From Straminergon stramineum (lineage: Eukaryota; Streptophyta; Bryopsida; Hypnales; Calliergonaceae), in contig OY987272.1 of NCBI GenBank assembly GCA_963920665.1, positions 6,391,001 to 6,455,000 of the forward strand: a DNA stretch of 64,000 bases. The letters run 5' to 3'. The translations under genes were made by a program, and so were the position numbers. This document shows, in pieces, positions 50,282-61,877 of this stretch. Position 1 is the stretch's first letter; the number at the start of each line of letters is the position of its first letter. Under the pieces are notes generated by a model. That model ran no database searches, had not been told where the DNA came from, and saw only the letters and a program-made list of their open reading frames with translations.

Positions 50282-52807
50282 ATGGACCAGAAGAAGAGGA
50301 AGTTGGAGGAGGGCGTCGTTCCGAGTGCTGTTGTAGCAGCTGTACCGGTTCCTGCATTCGAGGTGACGAAGGAGGATGTGAAGAAGCTCGTGGAGCCTTT
50401 TACCAAGGAGCAGTTGATGGACTTGTTGGAGGACGCCGCTCTTCTTCATGCAGGTTTGCTTTTTCTTCAGTTTTCTTTCGTCCACGATGATATCTAAGGC
50501 ATGGTGTTCTGTTGGCAGGGAATTAGCGGTGCTATGTCTAGTTATGTAGAGCTTGCTGTTTAAAGTCGGCTCAATGCAATGTTCTTAGGCGTTAGCTCTT
50601 GGAGATCTTTCGTTCTGGATGGAAGCGGCTATGCTTGAAGGGGAGGAAATGCAGTTGAGTTAGCAACGCTGTTGTAAGCTTCGTCCCACAATGCATTCAC
50701 GTTTCCTTACTTGTTGGAGTGCTGATGCAGACGTTCTGGAGGAGATTCGCAAGTTGGCCGACAAGGACCCCGGTCACCGCAAGATTTTCGTGCGTGGCCT
50801 GGGCTGGGACACGACAACAGACACATTGAAGACGGTGTTTTCCCAGTTTGGGGAGGTGGAAGAGGGTGCCGTGATCATGGACAAGGGCACGGGGAAGAGC
50901 CGAGGGTTTGGCTTTGTGACGTTCAAGCACATGGATGGGGCCCAGCGGTCGCTCAAGGAGCCCAGCAAGCGGATCGACGGACGGATGACGGTGTGTCAGT
51001 TGGCATCCACTGGGGCGTTGCAGACGAATCCCAATCAAGAGGTGTCGCAGCGAAAGATCTACGTGGGGAACGTGCCGCTGGACCTTTCTGCAGACAGGCT
51101 GTTGGCTTTGTTTGCAGGGTATGGGGAGATTGAAGAGGGACCGTTAGGGTTCGATAAGTACACGGGGCGGTCGAGGGGGTTTGCTCTGATTATTTACAAG
51201 ACGGTGGACGCTGCGAAGAGGGCGCTTCTGGAGCCGATCAAGGCGATTGATGGCATTCAGATGTACTGCAAACTGGCTGCGGAGAGTCAGAAGCAGCAGG
51301 GGAGACCAGGGCCTGCTGGGAAGAGCGACAGTGACTTGATTCTGGGCAGGCAGCCGGTAAGCTACTTGGCCCTTACATTTAATGGCCTTGTGGAGTGCTT
51401 ACAAAAATTAATGTTTGTTTGGCTAGGACTAAGTTACTCTACTGTGCCTCACGTTCCCTTTCAATCTGAGGTGCTGAAATGGACTAAAATTGCCACAGGC
51501 TTAAACTAATTCATTCTTTAGCTTATATTGAAATCATGATATTATGCTGCAAATGAACAACTTAGGAATCGTATGACACAGTATGATTTACTGAAATGAT
51601 TTACAGTATAACTCCATCTTTTCCCTTTATTCATCTATTCACACTACGGCTCACTTTCTTGAACTCAGACGAGCCTCGCTCCTTATACCCCTTATTTTGC
51701 CGTTGCAACTTACACAGGCCAGAAGTGCTAGGAATCCTAACAATCCTTGTTCACTATTAGTAAACTTTATCGCTCACTAATTTTATTGCTATTGGTTACT
51801 TTCAGCATCACCATTCCTGAGTTAGGCCACCTAGATTGACTGGAATTAATTACTTGGCTACCTGAAACCAATTCTGACAATCTCTTTGATGGTGTAAATA
51901 TTGGGCATGACAGTGCTGCCTACTTTGTTGCCAAGTGTGAGGGCAGTGTCTGTCGCGCGGTCTGTGATTGGAGGACTAAAACCTGTCGGTGGCATAATGT
52001 TAATGCAGGTGCCGACCCCTCAGTCTCTGTCAAACGGACAGAACATGCCATACGGTTCCATGAACACGGGTCTGATAACGACGGGAATCCCTCTGAACCA
52101 GGGCATGAATCAAGGAATGAACCAAGGACTTCATTCGGGTCTGGGCGGCCACAACCAAGGGCTGAGCGGGCTGAATAGCTCTTTGAACCCATCGATGAAC
52201 TATCCCATGAATTCATCGTTGTCTTCGTTAGGGCAGTTGTCGAATCCATCGATGAATGGATCTCTGAACTCCAACCTCAACCCGCAAACTTCTCTGGGGA
52301 TGGGATCGTACGGGTCGCAGTTGGGCATGTCGCAGTACGGAGGTCAGCCGACTGGGCTTGGCGGCCAGCCTGCTTACTCGTCAATGAATGGGTCTCTTTA
52401 CGGATCTGCAGCCAACTCTGTGGCTCCGCAGCAGGTACGTATCAACAGTTGCTTGATCGTGAGTTTGGCGCTTTGATTGGCCCCTCAGTGTAGTGTTGGT
52501 GGCATTGTTTCGTATGGGATTCTTATATGACGTGGTAGGCAAGGTAGTCTTCATAGTGGCATGGGGTCCTGCAGGGTTGCTTGGTTGGTGTAGCATGTGC
52601 CCATCCTGGCGTTCGCTTGGCTCAACTGGCGGTTGATTTTGGGGAACTGACTGTATGGACGCGTGTTGTTTCCTGCAGGCAGCGATGCAGGTAGCTGGTG
52701 GTCACTATGGGTATGGATCGTACCAGAACGCTCAATTACCCTCTTCATCTGCTCCGCGTGCACCTTCGGTGGGGAATATGTATTTGCCAACCAACTACAA
52801 CCTATGA
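50282..52807 (+). CDS. UBA2-like RNA-binding protein with two RRM domains
   Basis: Nuclear RNA-binding protein of the UBP1-associated protein 2 group, hnRNP-like proteins linked to U-rich 3' UTR binding, stress and ABA responses. Exons: 50282-50453, 50731-51356, 52009-52434, 52679-52807; 450 residues, phases consistent. The N-terminus has MDQKKRKLEE and a helical stretch KEDVKKLVEPFTKEQLMDLL typical of the group. RRM1 has RNP2 IFVRGL (76-81) and RNP1 KSRGFGFVTF (113-122). RRM2 has IYVGNV (167-172) and RSRGFALI (204-211). The C-terminal 180 residues are low-complexity, rich in Gly, Asn, Ser, Met and Gln with reiterated NQGM and SLN units, ending NMYLPTNYNL. The ATG context (CACCATGG) is strong. 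The exon 3 boundary follows a TTAATGCAG acceptor. Confidence 0.93.
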
Positions 52808-55200
52808 GGTGGGTGTGGGTCTATGGCATTTCTATCAGCGGGTTGCTTTGTGTCGTGGTGCTGGTCTAGCTGTCTGTACTTGGCGACTGGTCCCGGGAGT
52901 ATGGTGGTGATGGCACTTCCCTGGGTGCTTCTGTGGCCGTATCGTGAGGTTGTGCCGTTTCCCGTGTGCTGTGGCGATTCTGTAAATTCCAATTCGGCAG
53001 TAGGCAGTAGGGTTTAGTGTTTAGGGTCCCCGCCAGGTTGTTGGGTGTTGTATGGGTGTGGGTTACGAATGAGTTTTGTGGAGTGCACGAGACTCAGATC
53101 TGTCTTCTGGGTTTCGCTTTTGGATTGGGCTTCGGTGGAAGCTGCGAGACCATTCATGGGCATGATTCTAGTGCGGTGGTTTTCGGTCATGGTAGCCGGG
53201 TAGGATTAGTGTGTCACGTCGTCGTTATGGAGACATATTGGACGTTTTTTGGGTTTTGTGAGTAGTTGGAGAGCTTTGCTGTTTGGTTCAGAGCTTAGCG
53301 GGGTGAAGGGATGCGGTGGTGAAAAGTGACTGGCTTGGTGTGTACAGTTTTTGAGGTTCTGAGTTTGTGGCTTTTTGACAGTTTCTGAGGTTTTGACTTT
53401 CTGACTTTCTGATGGATGTGTTTGATTTTGATCACTCAGACCATCCGCGACCTATCTTTATGATTATTCATGTTTTGGTGACTTCAGAATTTTGCTGCTG
53501 CTGCCGGTTCAATTCGCCTGTGATGTGAGCAACTTGTAGGATATGTTGGAGATGTTTTGGCATGGCTGAATCCTCACTCTTGTGAAGTGGGACGTCTATT
53601 TGTTGAATGGACATGTTTGAGCGGCATCTACACGAGAGAGAGAGAGCGCGCCATGATGTGCCAGTAGGTAGAGTGATACATACCGACACATGGAGTGGGA
53701 AGTGAAGGTAGAGCTGGTGGCATTGGAGTCTTGCTGTTATATGCTGTCTCATAATTTTTGGATTCCTGTAGTTCTCTCTTGGCGAGACCAGCATTGTTGA
53801 AGCGGCATGCTATGGTAGGGCACACTGTAGGATTGAGCACGCTTAAGATTTTTTGAGGAAGTTGGGCTGCTTGTACTTTGAGAAACATTTTGAAGGTTCT
53901 GCACGTGTGTGCGCTGCTGTTCTCTGTTGCAAATATGTGTGACCGTGTAATGCAAAATGTGTTGGATCTTTTCATTGACGGTTGTGTTTGAATTTGTGTT
54001 TTGCAACATTTGCACCTGGCGTGGGAGTTTTATGTGACTAAGGAATTTGGATCTTTCGGTTGAGACTTGAATATGATTTGGGCAATGTGGCATTTGTGAG
54101 ATATGTGGTGTGTTGTTGTACATCCTTGGATTGTTTGCAATCCATACATTAACTTTTTTTTCTGTTGTGAGTGACGAGGACTATGGTGATTGTGCCTGTG
54201 TTGTTGCTTGAGTTGGAGGTCCGAGAGGCAGATCCGCTCAGTGTTGATCATAGCTGTGTGCGTACATTGGTCTGGAATATTGCTTTTGTAGTCAGACCAC
54301 TCGGACTGATCCATAAAGGATATCAGGTTGTAGTGGACACTTACGTATTTTGTAATGGTGGTTTGTTGATGTTGCTATGTTGCAATTTGGGTTTGGTTTG
54401 GGCTTTCCTGTTGCCATGCCCACTCAAGTGCGGATGTTTTTTTATTTGGCTTCGTTTGGGGATGCCATGGCAAGATGCTGTTGCCCTCACCGAGATTGTT
54501 GGAACGTGTAGCATGCGTTTATGTCTTCAAGGTTGTTGCAGGTAGGAATGCAGGCAAGGCCACGGCTGCAAATGGGCAGCCCATCATGTTGGTGTGGGTT
54601 CGACCCCCAGTGGTTTTATATTAGTGGGTGGGAGCAGGGTGAGTGCACCGAGCAGAGGCTGGAACAAAGTTGAGGCTTGAGATTTTGAGGTTTCTGGTGC
54701 TGGATGTTGGATGTTGGAATGTGTAGCGGGAAGCTTTCAAGTCTATATTTACTGGTTGATCTTTCTCTGGACTTTGCATACGTTGCAGGAATTAGGCTGT
54801 TCGTGGGCTGAACGGTCTGCTTAGGATACCCGTACCTATTGTCGGAATGAGGATTCAAGTAGTAGTTGTACCTTTTAGCGATGAGGTGTGGGCGAGTTAA
54901 GTCGCAGTAGTCTGCGGGGATGACAAGCTGTTGATTACTGATCTACTGATGTCTTTTACTGATTTCTTCGAATGTTAGAAATTATTTGGAGTCATAATCA
55001 TTGACATAATGGAGTTCTCCTTTGATGTAGAGAATGCCGACACACTCAGTAAATAGCAGTCAAGTGTAAAGGAAGAATTCTCTGGATTCATACTAATGGA
55101 ATATGAATAGGATATCTCTAATGAGTAATGAGAATAATACTTTAACGAATGTTGTTTAGACAGTCTCGTATGTCGACCAATCCAAAATGCTAATGTGCAA
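52808..55200 (+). other. G+T-rich region downstream of the UBA2-like gene
   Basis: About 2.1 kb directly after the stop is strongly G/T-biased on the plus strand, with few A/C runs. It fits a long 3' UTR or a downstream non-coding transcript. Open frames on both strands are products of this skew and show no family features. Confidence 0.45.
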
Positions 55201-56068
55201 ACGTGCAAGCTCGGTTACTTTGAGGAAGCCCTACTGTAGTGACTTGACGATCATTCAATGACTGGTATGTCATATGGAGTATTTTTTGCTTGGTTGGCTA
55301 GATACTTGCCACCCTCAACAACTAATGTGGAGTCAACCCCTCTCTGATTGCATCTAACTGCAATCCTTTGGGGGACAAGCGGGGCAAATCAACGCGGTGT
55401 TCACAACTTGACATGTACACATGACAAATTCTATCGATTTAGGGATTAGGGTTTAGAATTTCAAGATGTTTTGTTAGTTACCTCTCCAAGTGATGTTTTA
55501 GGAGTATCGTCTTTTAACCCGGTAGCAACCTAAAGGTGTCCGATGGATGACATAGAATCCTTCTATGTAAGACAATGTAAGCCAGAAGTGCAAATGTTCA
55601 CCCTTGGAATTTTGTGTGAAAAGGGGAGGTCTTGCACACTCCAACGAATGATTTCCATGATTCCCATGGTGACCAGCCCGGCATTCCTGGGTTAATTGCC
55701 CACCAACAAATCAGGTGGTCTCCCACTGATGTGGACCTGTGTATTTCTGTAAATTCTTGTCATTACATTTTTGAGATATTGCTCAGGAATCCAAGCTCTA
55801 TTTGTGCACAAAAAGCTAAGAGAATAGGGGAGACTCTCGATTCATGTCTCGCAAGTCTGCTTGCAGCCTTTCAAATTTCAGTGCACCTAAAGCTTCAGAG
55901 GTGCAATGACGATCTTTACCCTGACATTGTTTAGAGATCGCAACAGGCATAATTTCGGGTTAACACGTTTTGCAAGAACTGGCACTTGGACTGTGTCAAA
56001 TAGTCAGCATGCCATGAAACCCTGCTCAAGACGGTGACTGAGATTTTAATTTTTTATTATTATAATTA
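55200..56068. other. Spacer between the convergent UBA2-like and ELP5 genes
   Basis: Contains the second copy of a 120-bp dispersed repeat at 55522-55642 (copy 1 at 41807). The 100-codon frame at 55632 has no supporting features. Confidence 0.45.
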
Positions 56069-58572
56069 CTAAATATCCAGATCGTCGTCTGGGTCTTCAT
56101 CTGAATCTGGCCGTTCATCGTCCGAGTCCCTCAAATAGTGTATTTCTCCTACAGCACCCAAACTTGATTCTGGGACAACACTCTCCTTCACGGAATCTCT
56201 ATTTCTTCCTAGCTTTTCAAAATCAGAATCAACGGTATCTGGTCTTCCATCGTAGATATGCGCCTCCCTTCCATCCCCTGCAAGATGTTAACAATGTTCA
56301 TAACCTCAATGGCGCGCATTTCTGGCGAGGGGGCGACCAAACATTGACTAATCTTTTTAGACCCTTAATTGAGCATGATTGAACAAGATCCAGCCATTGA
56401 GGTTACGATTGGTAATGTGGAAGTACAGCCTCGTTATGGAAATAACATTCCTCACCACATCTGCGGCTCAAGCAAGCTATTTCCCCGAGACTCAACTTTC
56501 AAAACCGGACGTAACTCATACTGTATACAAATCCATGCGATTAATGCGTACTGTACTAACAAATACCCGTCCCCGTACATGAGTCTGTTCCATGAAATAC
56601 ATTCAGTATGTGAAGTTGTTCCTGAGTGGGAGTTAAGAAGGCGAACCTTGATGCTCAAATGGCAATATGACCTTGGAGCGATCTTCTCGCTCTTTGTCTG
56701 AAAGATCCAAATTAAACTGTACCTGCAAAACGGAATACAACACACATCACAGTTTGCCAATCTCAAATGATCGGTAAAAGGCGAACCCCTGCAGTGTGTT
56801 TACTCAAATACCTGTTTTGAAGTGAATAGAGAAGTCAGTAGAAATGCCTGTACCTTGGGTGTAGCACCCTTCATCACGTTAAGAGTAATCGTGTCCTTCG
56901 CGAGCACAACAGGAGTGAAGTTAACACCTCCCAGTTCAATAAGAAACTCCTCAACCTGGAGGTCATACACACAATTCAACTTGCTTTTCAATCCTGAGAA
57001 ACATAGGGATGGTGCTCAATAAGTGAAGTTGAGGTTTCCCTGAGCCATATATGGAAGATTCAGTATACAAATATAAATGATTCTGGTCTCTACCTGTTCC
57101 CGTACGCGACCATTTCGTTTCTTTGTACGGACTCGAATCCTGCCTCGTCGTAGATTCAAGATCTTAGATTCTGAGGGCAACTGAAGTTGTGGCTCTATAT
57201 AAAGCACTGTTGTTGAAAGATACTCAATGCTAGCTATCACCCTTGACTCATGCAAATCCGCATGCACAAGCCACATCACCGCTGATACTTGCTCTGTTCA
57301 AATTCAACATCATCAGAATCGATACGACACAGAATTTCAAAGAAAAATTCCATCCAAAAAAATATAAAAACAGACCATATACGAGGATCTCAAACAACTA
57401 TAGAGATGAAGTATTACCACAGGAGCGTAGAGCGCTTAGGAAGTTGGTAAGAGCAGGTAGTGTATGATATCGAAGAAGGACACTCACCTACAAAAATACA
57501 AACAAATCACGGAATTACACTTCTATAAACTTTGCAAAGATCTGCTAAGAAAGACGCAAAATTCAAAATCTCTGTAGAGAACACCATGCCATTCGATTCG
57601 ATCACATTTATAAGTGTTCACAAGTGGACTACTTCTTCAGACATGGAGAATCAGAAGTCTTACTGAGTCAATGAGAACGGCAAATTGCACTGTCGCCTGT
57701 TTGTTGACCGAAACTGGATGACATCCACCCAAGCAGTTGATAAGCAACAGATAATATAAATTAACATAACAAAAGCATTAGTGTACACGAACATACAAAT
57801 TTGATGTGAAAATTCAATGTAAGAAGCAGGTCTTTGTCCAAAGACAACAAGTGAAATACCTTGGCCCGATTCGAGGACGCTTGCGAGAAGGCTCTTCAAG
57901 TCTGTTATATCGTGGCAAACAAAAGTTTGAGCAGACGAATCTACATGATCAGACTTGTTCTCGTTCCGCACATCGGCTACTTTATTCCAGCCGAGTGGAT
58001 CAGTGTAACAATCTACGACCTGAAGCCTTTCCAACCAAAGGCACGTCAAGAAGAGAACTGTCCGTTATGTTAAGGCAATATTTTCACTTCCAAAGCTTCT
58101 CGTAGTTATTTGGTTGCAGTACCAATTTTCCAAACTTATAAGACAACAGCGAGGATCGCTGCACGTCTGCATAGTAGCAATCTGAGCATAAGAGTTACGA
58201 ACCAGTGGCCAAGCTTGGAATTGCCCTTCCCGTACAGCGATGCGGCTGAATAGCTCTCCGGAGTGCGGCGCAGCGCAACTGCCACTAACCCTCTGTAGAA
58301 ACAACAGCACTAAACCCTAAACCTTCCATTGTGGAGTCATATTGCATGATAAAAGAAACATAATCATCTGACAACAAAGCAATAAGGCCTCAAGAAACAG
58401 CATACTTGGCCTGAGCCCGCCCAGCTTCAATGTTGGAGCAGAGCGAAGCAAATAAATGGTCGTAGATTGATGGCCCCGCTCTAGTATCCAAAGTGTCCCG
58501 CACCATCACGGCCGGGGCTTGTTCTCCAACAGCCACTCCATCCCGTAGTTGCCTTGCCACAGCCTCTGCCAT
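56069..58572 (-). CDS. ELP5: Elongator complex protein 5
   Basis: ELP5 belongs to the ELP4-5-6 RecA-like ring of Elongator, which modifies wobble uridines of tRNAs. Exons (minus): 58406-58572, 58203-58292, 57860-58026, 57664-57689, 57418-57487, 57094-57287, 56854-56955, 56647-56722, 56069-56277; 366 residues. Family marks in order: MAEAVARQLRDG start, GLVAVALRRTPESY, LQVVDCYTDPLGW, QFAVLIDSVSVLLRYH, MWLVHADLHESR, KRNGRVREQVEEF, SKVILPFEHQG and the acidic end DERPDSDEDPDDDLDI, typical of plant ELP5. Exon 4 is only 26 nt. The exon 3 acceptor (GGAAAG|G) was chosen because it alone keeps the frame. The frame is open upstream to 58665, but MAEAV matches the family start. It is convergent with the RNA-binding gene. 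Confidence 0.93.
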
Positions 58573-58692
58573 CCCTCTCCCAATTTGCTGCCAAGACGGA
58601 CTTATCGACAACAGACCGAAAGCATCCCGACCACAAGCTTCAGATCCGCGCCTCGAATACTTCAATTCATAAAATGTAGGAGCTCATGACCA

Positions 58693-58923
58693 CTCCTAAA
58701 CCCTAGAAATTCAACACAATCATCAAATACTATAATTTCTTCGCTCGAGACCTAAATTCAGCGTAGCTTTCCGATCCCCTCAAGAAAGACGGATTTAAAA
58801 AGAAAATGACACCCCTAAACCCTAGAAATTCAATCATCATGTACTGGAATTTCTTCACTCGTGACCTAAATCCAGCATACCATTCCGATCCCCTCGAAAC
58901 ACCGGAATTAAAAAGAAAACAAC
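58693..58923. repeat. 119-bp tandem duplication with telo-boxes upstream of ELP5
   Basis: Two units, 58693-58810 and 58812-58923, share CCTAAACCCTAGAAATTCAA, AATTTCTTC, GACCTAAAT and TTCCGATCCCCTC. Each carries one telo-box AAACCCTAG (58698-58706, 58817-58825). Confidence 0.75.
58698..58825. promoter_or_regulatory. Paired telo-box motifs in the ELP5 promoter
   Basis: AAACCCTAG at 58698 and 58817, 126 and 245 bases upstream of the start codon. Telo-boxes are known in plant promoters of translation and growth genes. A third TAAACCCTAAACC is in intron 1 (58311-58323). Confidence 0.5.
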
Positions 58924-59869
58924 GCAACAAGTACCAGAATTACAATCCTAACTGGAAGATGGAAAATTCAAAGTAGAATTCGAGGGCACAACTCCAATGC
59001 AAGCACTCCACGATTCTGCTTTACAAAGCATTGGAGCGCAAAAAAAAATTCCAAATTTTATGAAGAAAGCAAGAAAAAACAGACGCTGCATTCACGGAAG
59101 AGCGTCCCACCTTGGCTCGAGGGCTGCAATTTTTTACAGCTTATGTTATTACTGAGGAGTCCTGCAGCAACTGCGCAGTCGAGGGCAGCCAGCTGAAGAG
59201 TCGGAGATGACGACGGTTTAGGATTGGAGTTAGAGATGACGAGGTATAGGAACTGGGAAATTCAATAGAGATATGATTGATTTCTAACCATTAGTTTCTT
59301 GGTTTCCAATCATCTTCTAGCCATCACAGTCATGACACATGTGCTTGGTTTTGAGAGCCAAATTGATCTTTGGATGAGCAGTTATGGAAAACTCAATGTA
59401 TTGGGGATGGGTGTAAGCCAATTTTTGGCTTTCAAAATTCACAGCAATTTGAATTGAAGGAAAAAAATTATGAAAATTTGACGACGTTCATCATTTCTAT
59501 CTTTCTACAAGGCAAAAAAATTAACATTGCCTTCTACTACTCCAAATGCTTAAGTGGTTGGTAATGGGTGGTTCTACCATAACATGATCTGGGCAAGAGC
59601 TTTCGTAGCATTGTTTGTCAATGTTACTTATATTTAGCAAAGTGACAAGTCCATGTGAACAAGTGAAATTGTTGTAGAAATTTTAAATATGAAATAAACA
59701 ACATAGACTTGTTGTAATGACTAGATTTTTTCCTTGTGAATGATTTTCATTGTATATAAATATATATGAAAAATATTCATTAATTAAGGGAATAGGTCCA
59801 AAATTCATGGCAAAACAAAACAAAAACTTAAATTACAAAATCCAAATAATCAAATTGAAGTGTCATGAC

Positions 59870-60100
59870 TTTTGATGGATGAATGCATTGATGGAAGGAA
59901 GAATTCTTGATGATTATCTCATGAACTTTAATGGATGAATGCATTGATGGATGATCATGAACTAATTCACAATGAAATGTACACTAGTGAACAAGCAAAG
60001 GTTACCTAGAGATAGATATCTCTAGATGGTGGATTTGTGCACTAGAGTGCCTAGATATAGATATCTCCAAACAATGGATTTATGCACAAAAGTTAGACAA
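59870..60100. repeat. Short local duplications
   Basis: TGGATGAATGCATTGATGGA occurs at about 59876 and 59934. Just after, TAGAxATAGATATCTC and GGATTT(G/A)TGCAC form a two-copy repeat of about 48 bp (60006-60092). Confidence 0.55.
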
Positions 60101-60319
60101 CTCCACTTGAATGACTAATGCATTGGAATTAAACAACCCACCACATAAAGACAAGTGTGTTGGAATTTGGAATTAGATAATGCCAAGTAGAAAATCAAAA
60201 TTTGGATAAGATATGATCTAGATAAGATATGATTTAGATAAGTATAACTAGGACTTTTATTTCAATGGATGGTTCCAAATAGAAAGCTAAAGGTAGAAAA
60301 GAAGTTGTAGCATTAGATG

Positions 60320-60720
60320 TTTTTTAGCAGCTTTGGAGGGTTGTTTCAGGCCTATTCCCTGTATATATTTTCCCCTAAAATCGAAAAAGAAGTCGAACAG
60401 AAAAAATTTCAAAAATAAAAATAAAAAATCCGACGTGGTTGCCTCTCGACTACATTAGTGCGTTGAAGTGGTGTAGTTCACCGAGTTCCTCGTAGTGGGG
60501 AACTCGTAGTCTTCTAAATGGCTAGATTTCATCTAATTATCTTAAGGACTAATAGTCTTTATTGATAGTCTCTCAAGTATAAGATGGAGCTTTGGGGTGA
60601 GGAGAATCTCTTTGGAGACGGATCTCTCTCTATAGTTGGGTAGTTTCAGTTCCTTGTAAAACCAACCTTGTTAATCAATACATTTCTTTGTTCTTAATTG
60701 AAGTCCATTGTGAGAGGTAT
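60320..60720. other. Possible solo LTR fragment
   Basis: A GC-richer block in AT-rich DNA with TATATATTTT, several paired AACTCGTAG/CTCGTAGTGG motifs and an end resembling retrotransposon U5 (TTAATCAATACATTTC). Terminal TG...CA and target duplication were not established. Confidence 0.25.
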
Positions 60721-61633
60721 GTAAATTTATGGCAAAGCAAAATCCAAATAAGCAAAGTGAAGCTTCAAAAAACTTCTATGTAATTTTCTAGAAGAAAAAA
60801 ATTCCTATTATTCCTATTCCTTCATTCTATTTTTCAACCTTATTTAGACATCAAGCATGCATAAGGAGAAAGGAGTCTTTGTCGTCTACCTTTTATAAGT
60901 TTAGGTAGAAGTTTCATGTGCATTTGTAAAATGACAACAATAGAGATCTTACTCATACATTCTCCAATATTTTTTTCCTTTCTCTTCATCAATTTGCAAA
61001 CAAAGCATTGGAAGAAATACTTGTACTATATTATGTTTCCATCCTTCATGATCGATGGTTCAATTTTGTTCACAAATATTGCATTATTCTTCTAATATCT
61101 AATAGACCTAAAATTCACAAATAAGGTAAATATAGTCAAGGACAAAAAGATCCAATCGTTACTTATACCTTTCCCATAGAGTCGATTCTTCACCAAATTT
61201 AAAACTAACTACACAATCTAGAAGTTTAGAAGGGGACAAAATGTATCAAAATGTGAGGTGTAGACTATTTTTCTACCATCCTTTTAAGATGTACTAAATA
61301 CAATTTTGCATCTACAACTTCCAAGAAATGTGCAATGCCTATAAACATTCACCAATGTTGTTTTGGCTTTAGATTGCTCTCTAGAACATATAAGTGCGTG
61401 AAAGCAAGAGAGCATCTTCAAGATTGAGAATAGATTAGTGATAAATTGGTGGTAGATTGGTGGTGACTTTAAAGCAACTTTTAGAGCCTTCTAAATGTAT
61501 TTGTGATCTATTGTTTCTAAATTATTTTATTACTAGTTCTCTTTATTTGAGATGCCTCAAAATTTTACACCTTTTGTCTCTCTTCTACAACATTAAGAAT
61601 ATGTTGCTAGTTTTGAATTTGGTTAGGAATTGA

Positions 61634-61877
61634 CATTACAAGAGAAATGGGGCCCGAAGAGGGCTGCAAAACTAGAACAATAGTGATGGCACCTTTTTTA
61701 ATTTTGAAAATATAACAAGAATAATAATAATTTAATCATTGCAGTCTTTGTTCGGCAAAATTCAACAAGTCAAGACCATCCTCTCTTGATTTTTTTCTTT
61801 GTTTTTTAGTATAGCAATGACATCACTACTAGTTTTGAGTTTAGGGGCTTTCTTCATGCCCCATTTTTCTTGTAATG
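61634..61877. mobile_element. MITE with CATTA...ATGGGGC ends, copy 1
   Basis: Ends CATTACAAGAGAAATGGGGC and, inverted, CATTACAAGAAAAATGGGGC. 244 bp, non-coding. Related in end sequence to 63735-63846. Confidence 0.65.

Noticed and set aside
52663..54545. Several open frames of 64-124 codons after the UBA2-like gene
   Set aside because: Products of G/T strand skew; they overlap in many frames without conserved motifs.
57860..58070. ELP5 exon 3 starting after the CAG near 58067
   Set aside because: That acceptor breaks the frame with exon 2; the GGAAAG acceptor at 58027 restores the conserved sequence.
58573..58665. N-terminal extension of ELP5 (MKYSRRGSEA...)
   Set aside because: The family start MAEAV at 58572 fits known ELP5 length; the upstream part looks like a translated leader.
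60320..60720. Full LTR retrotransposon
   Set aside because: No second LTR, primer-binding site, polypurine tract or polyprotein frame in the window.
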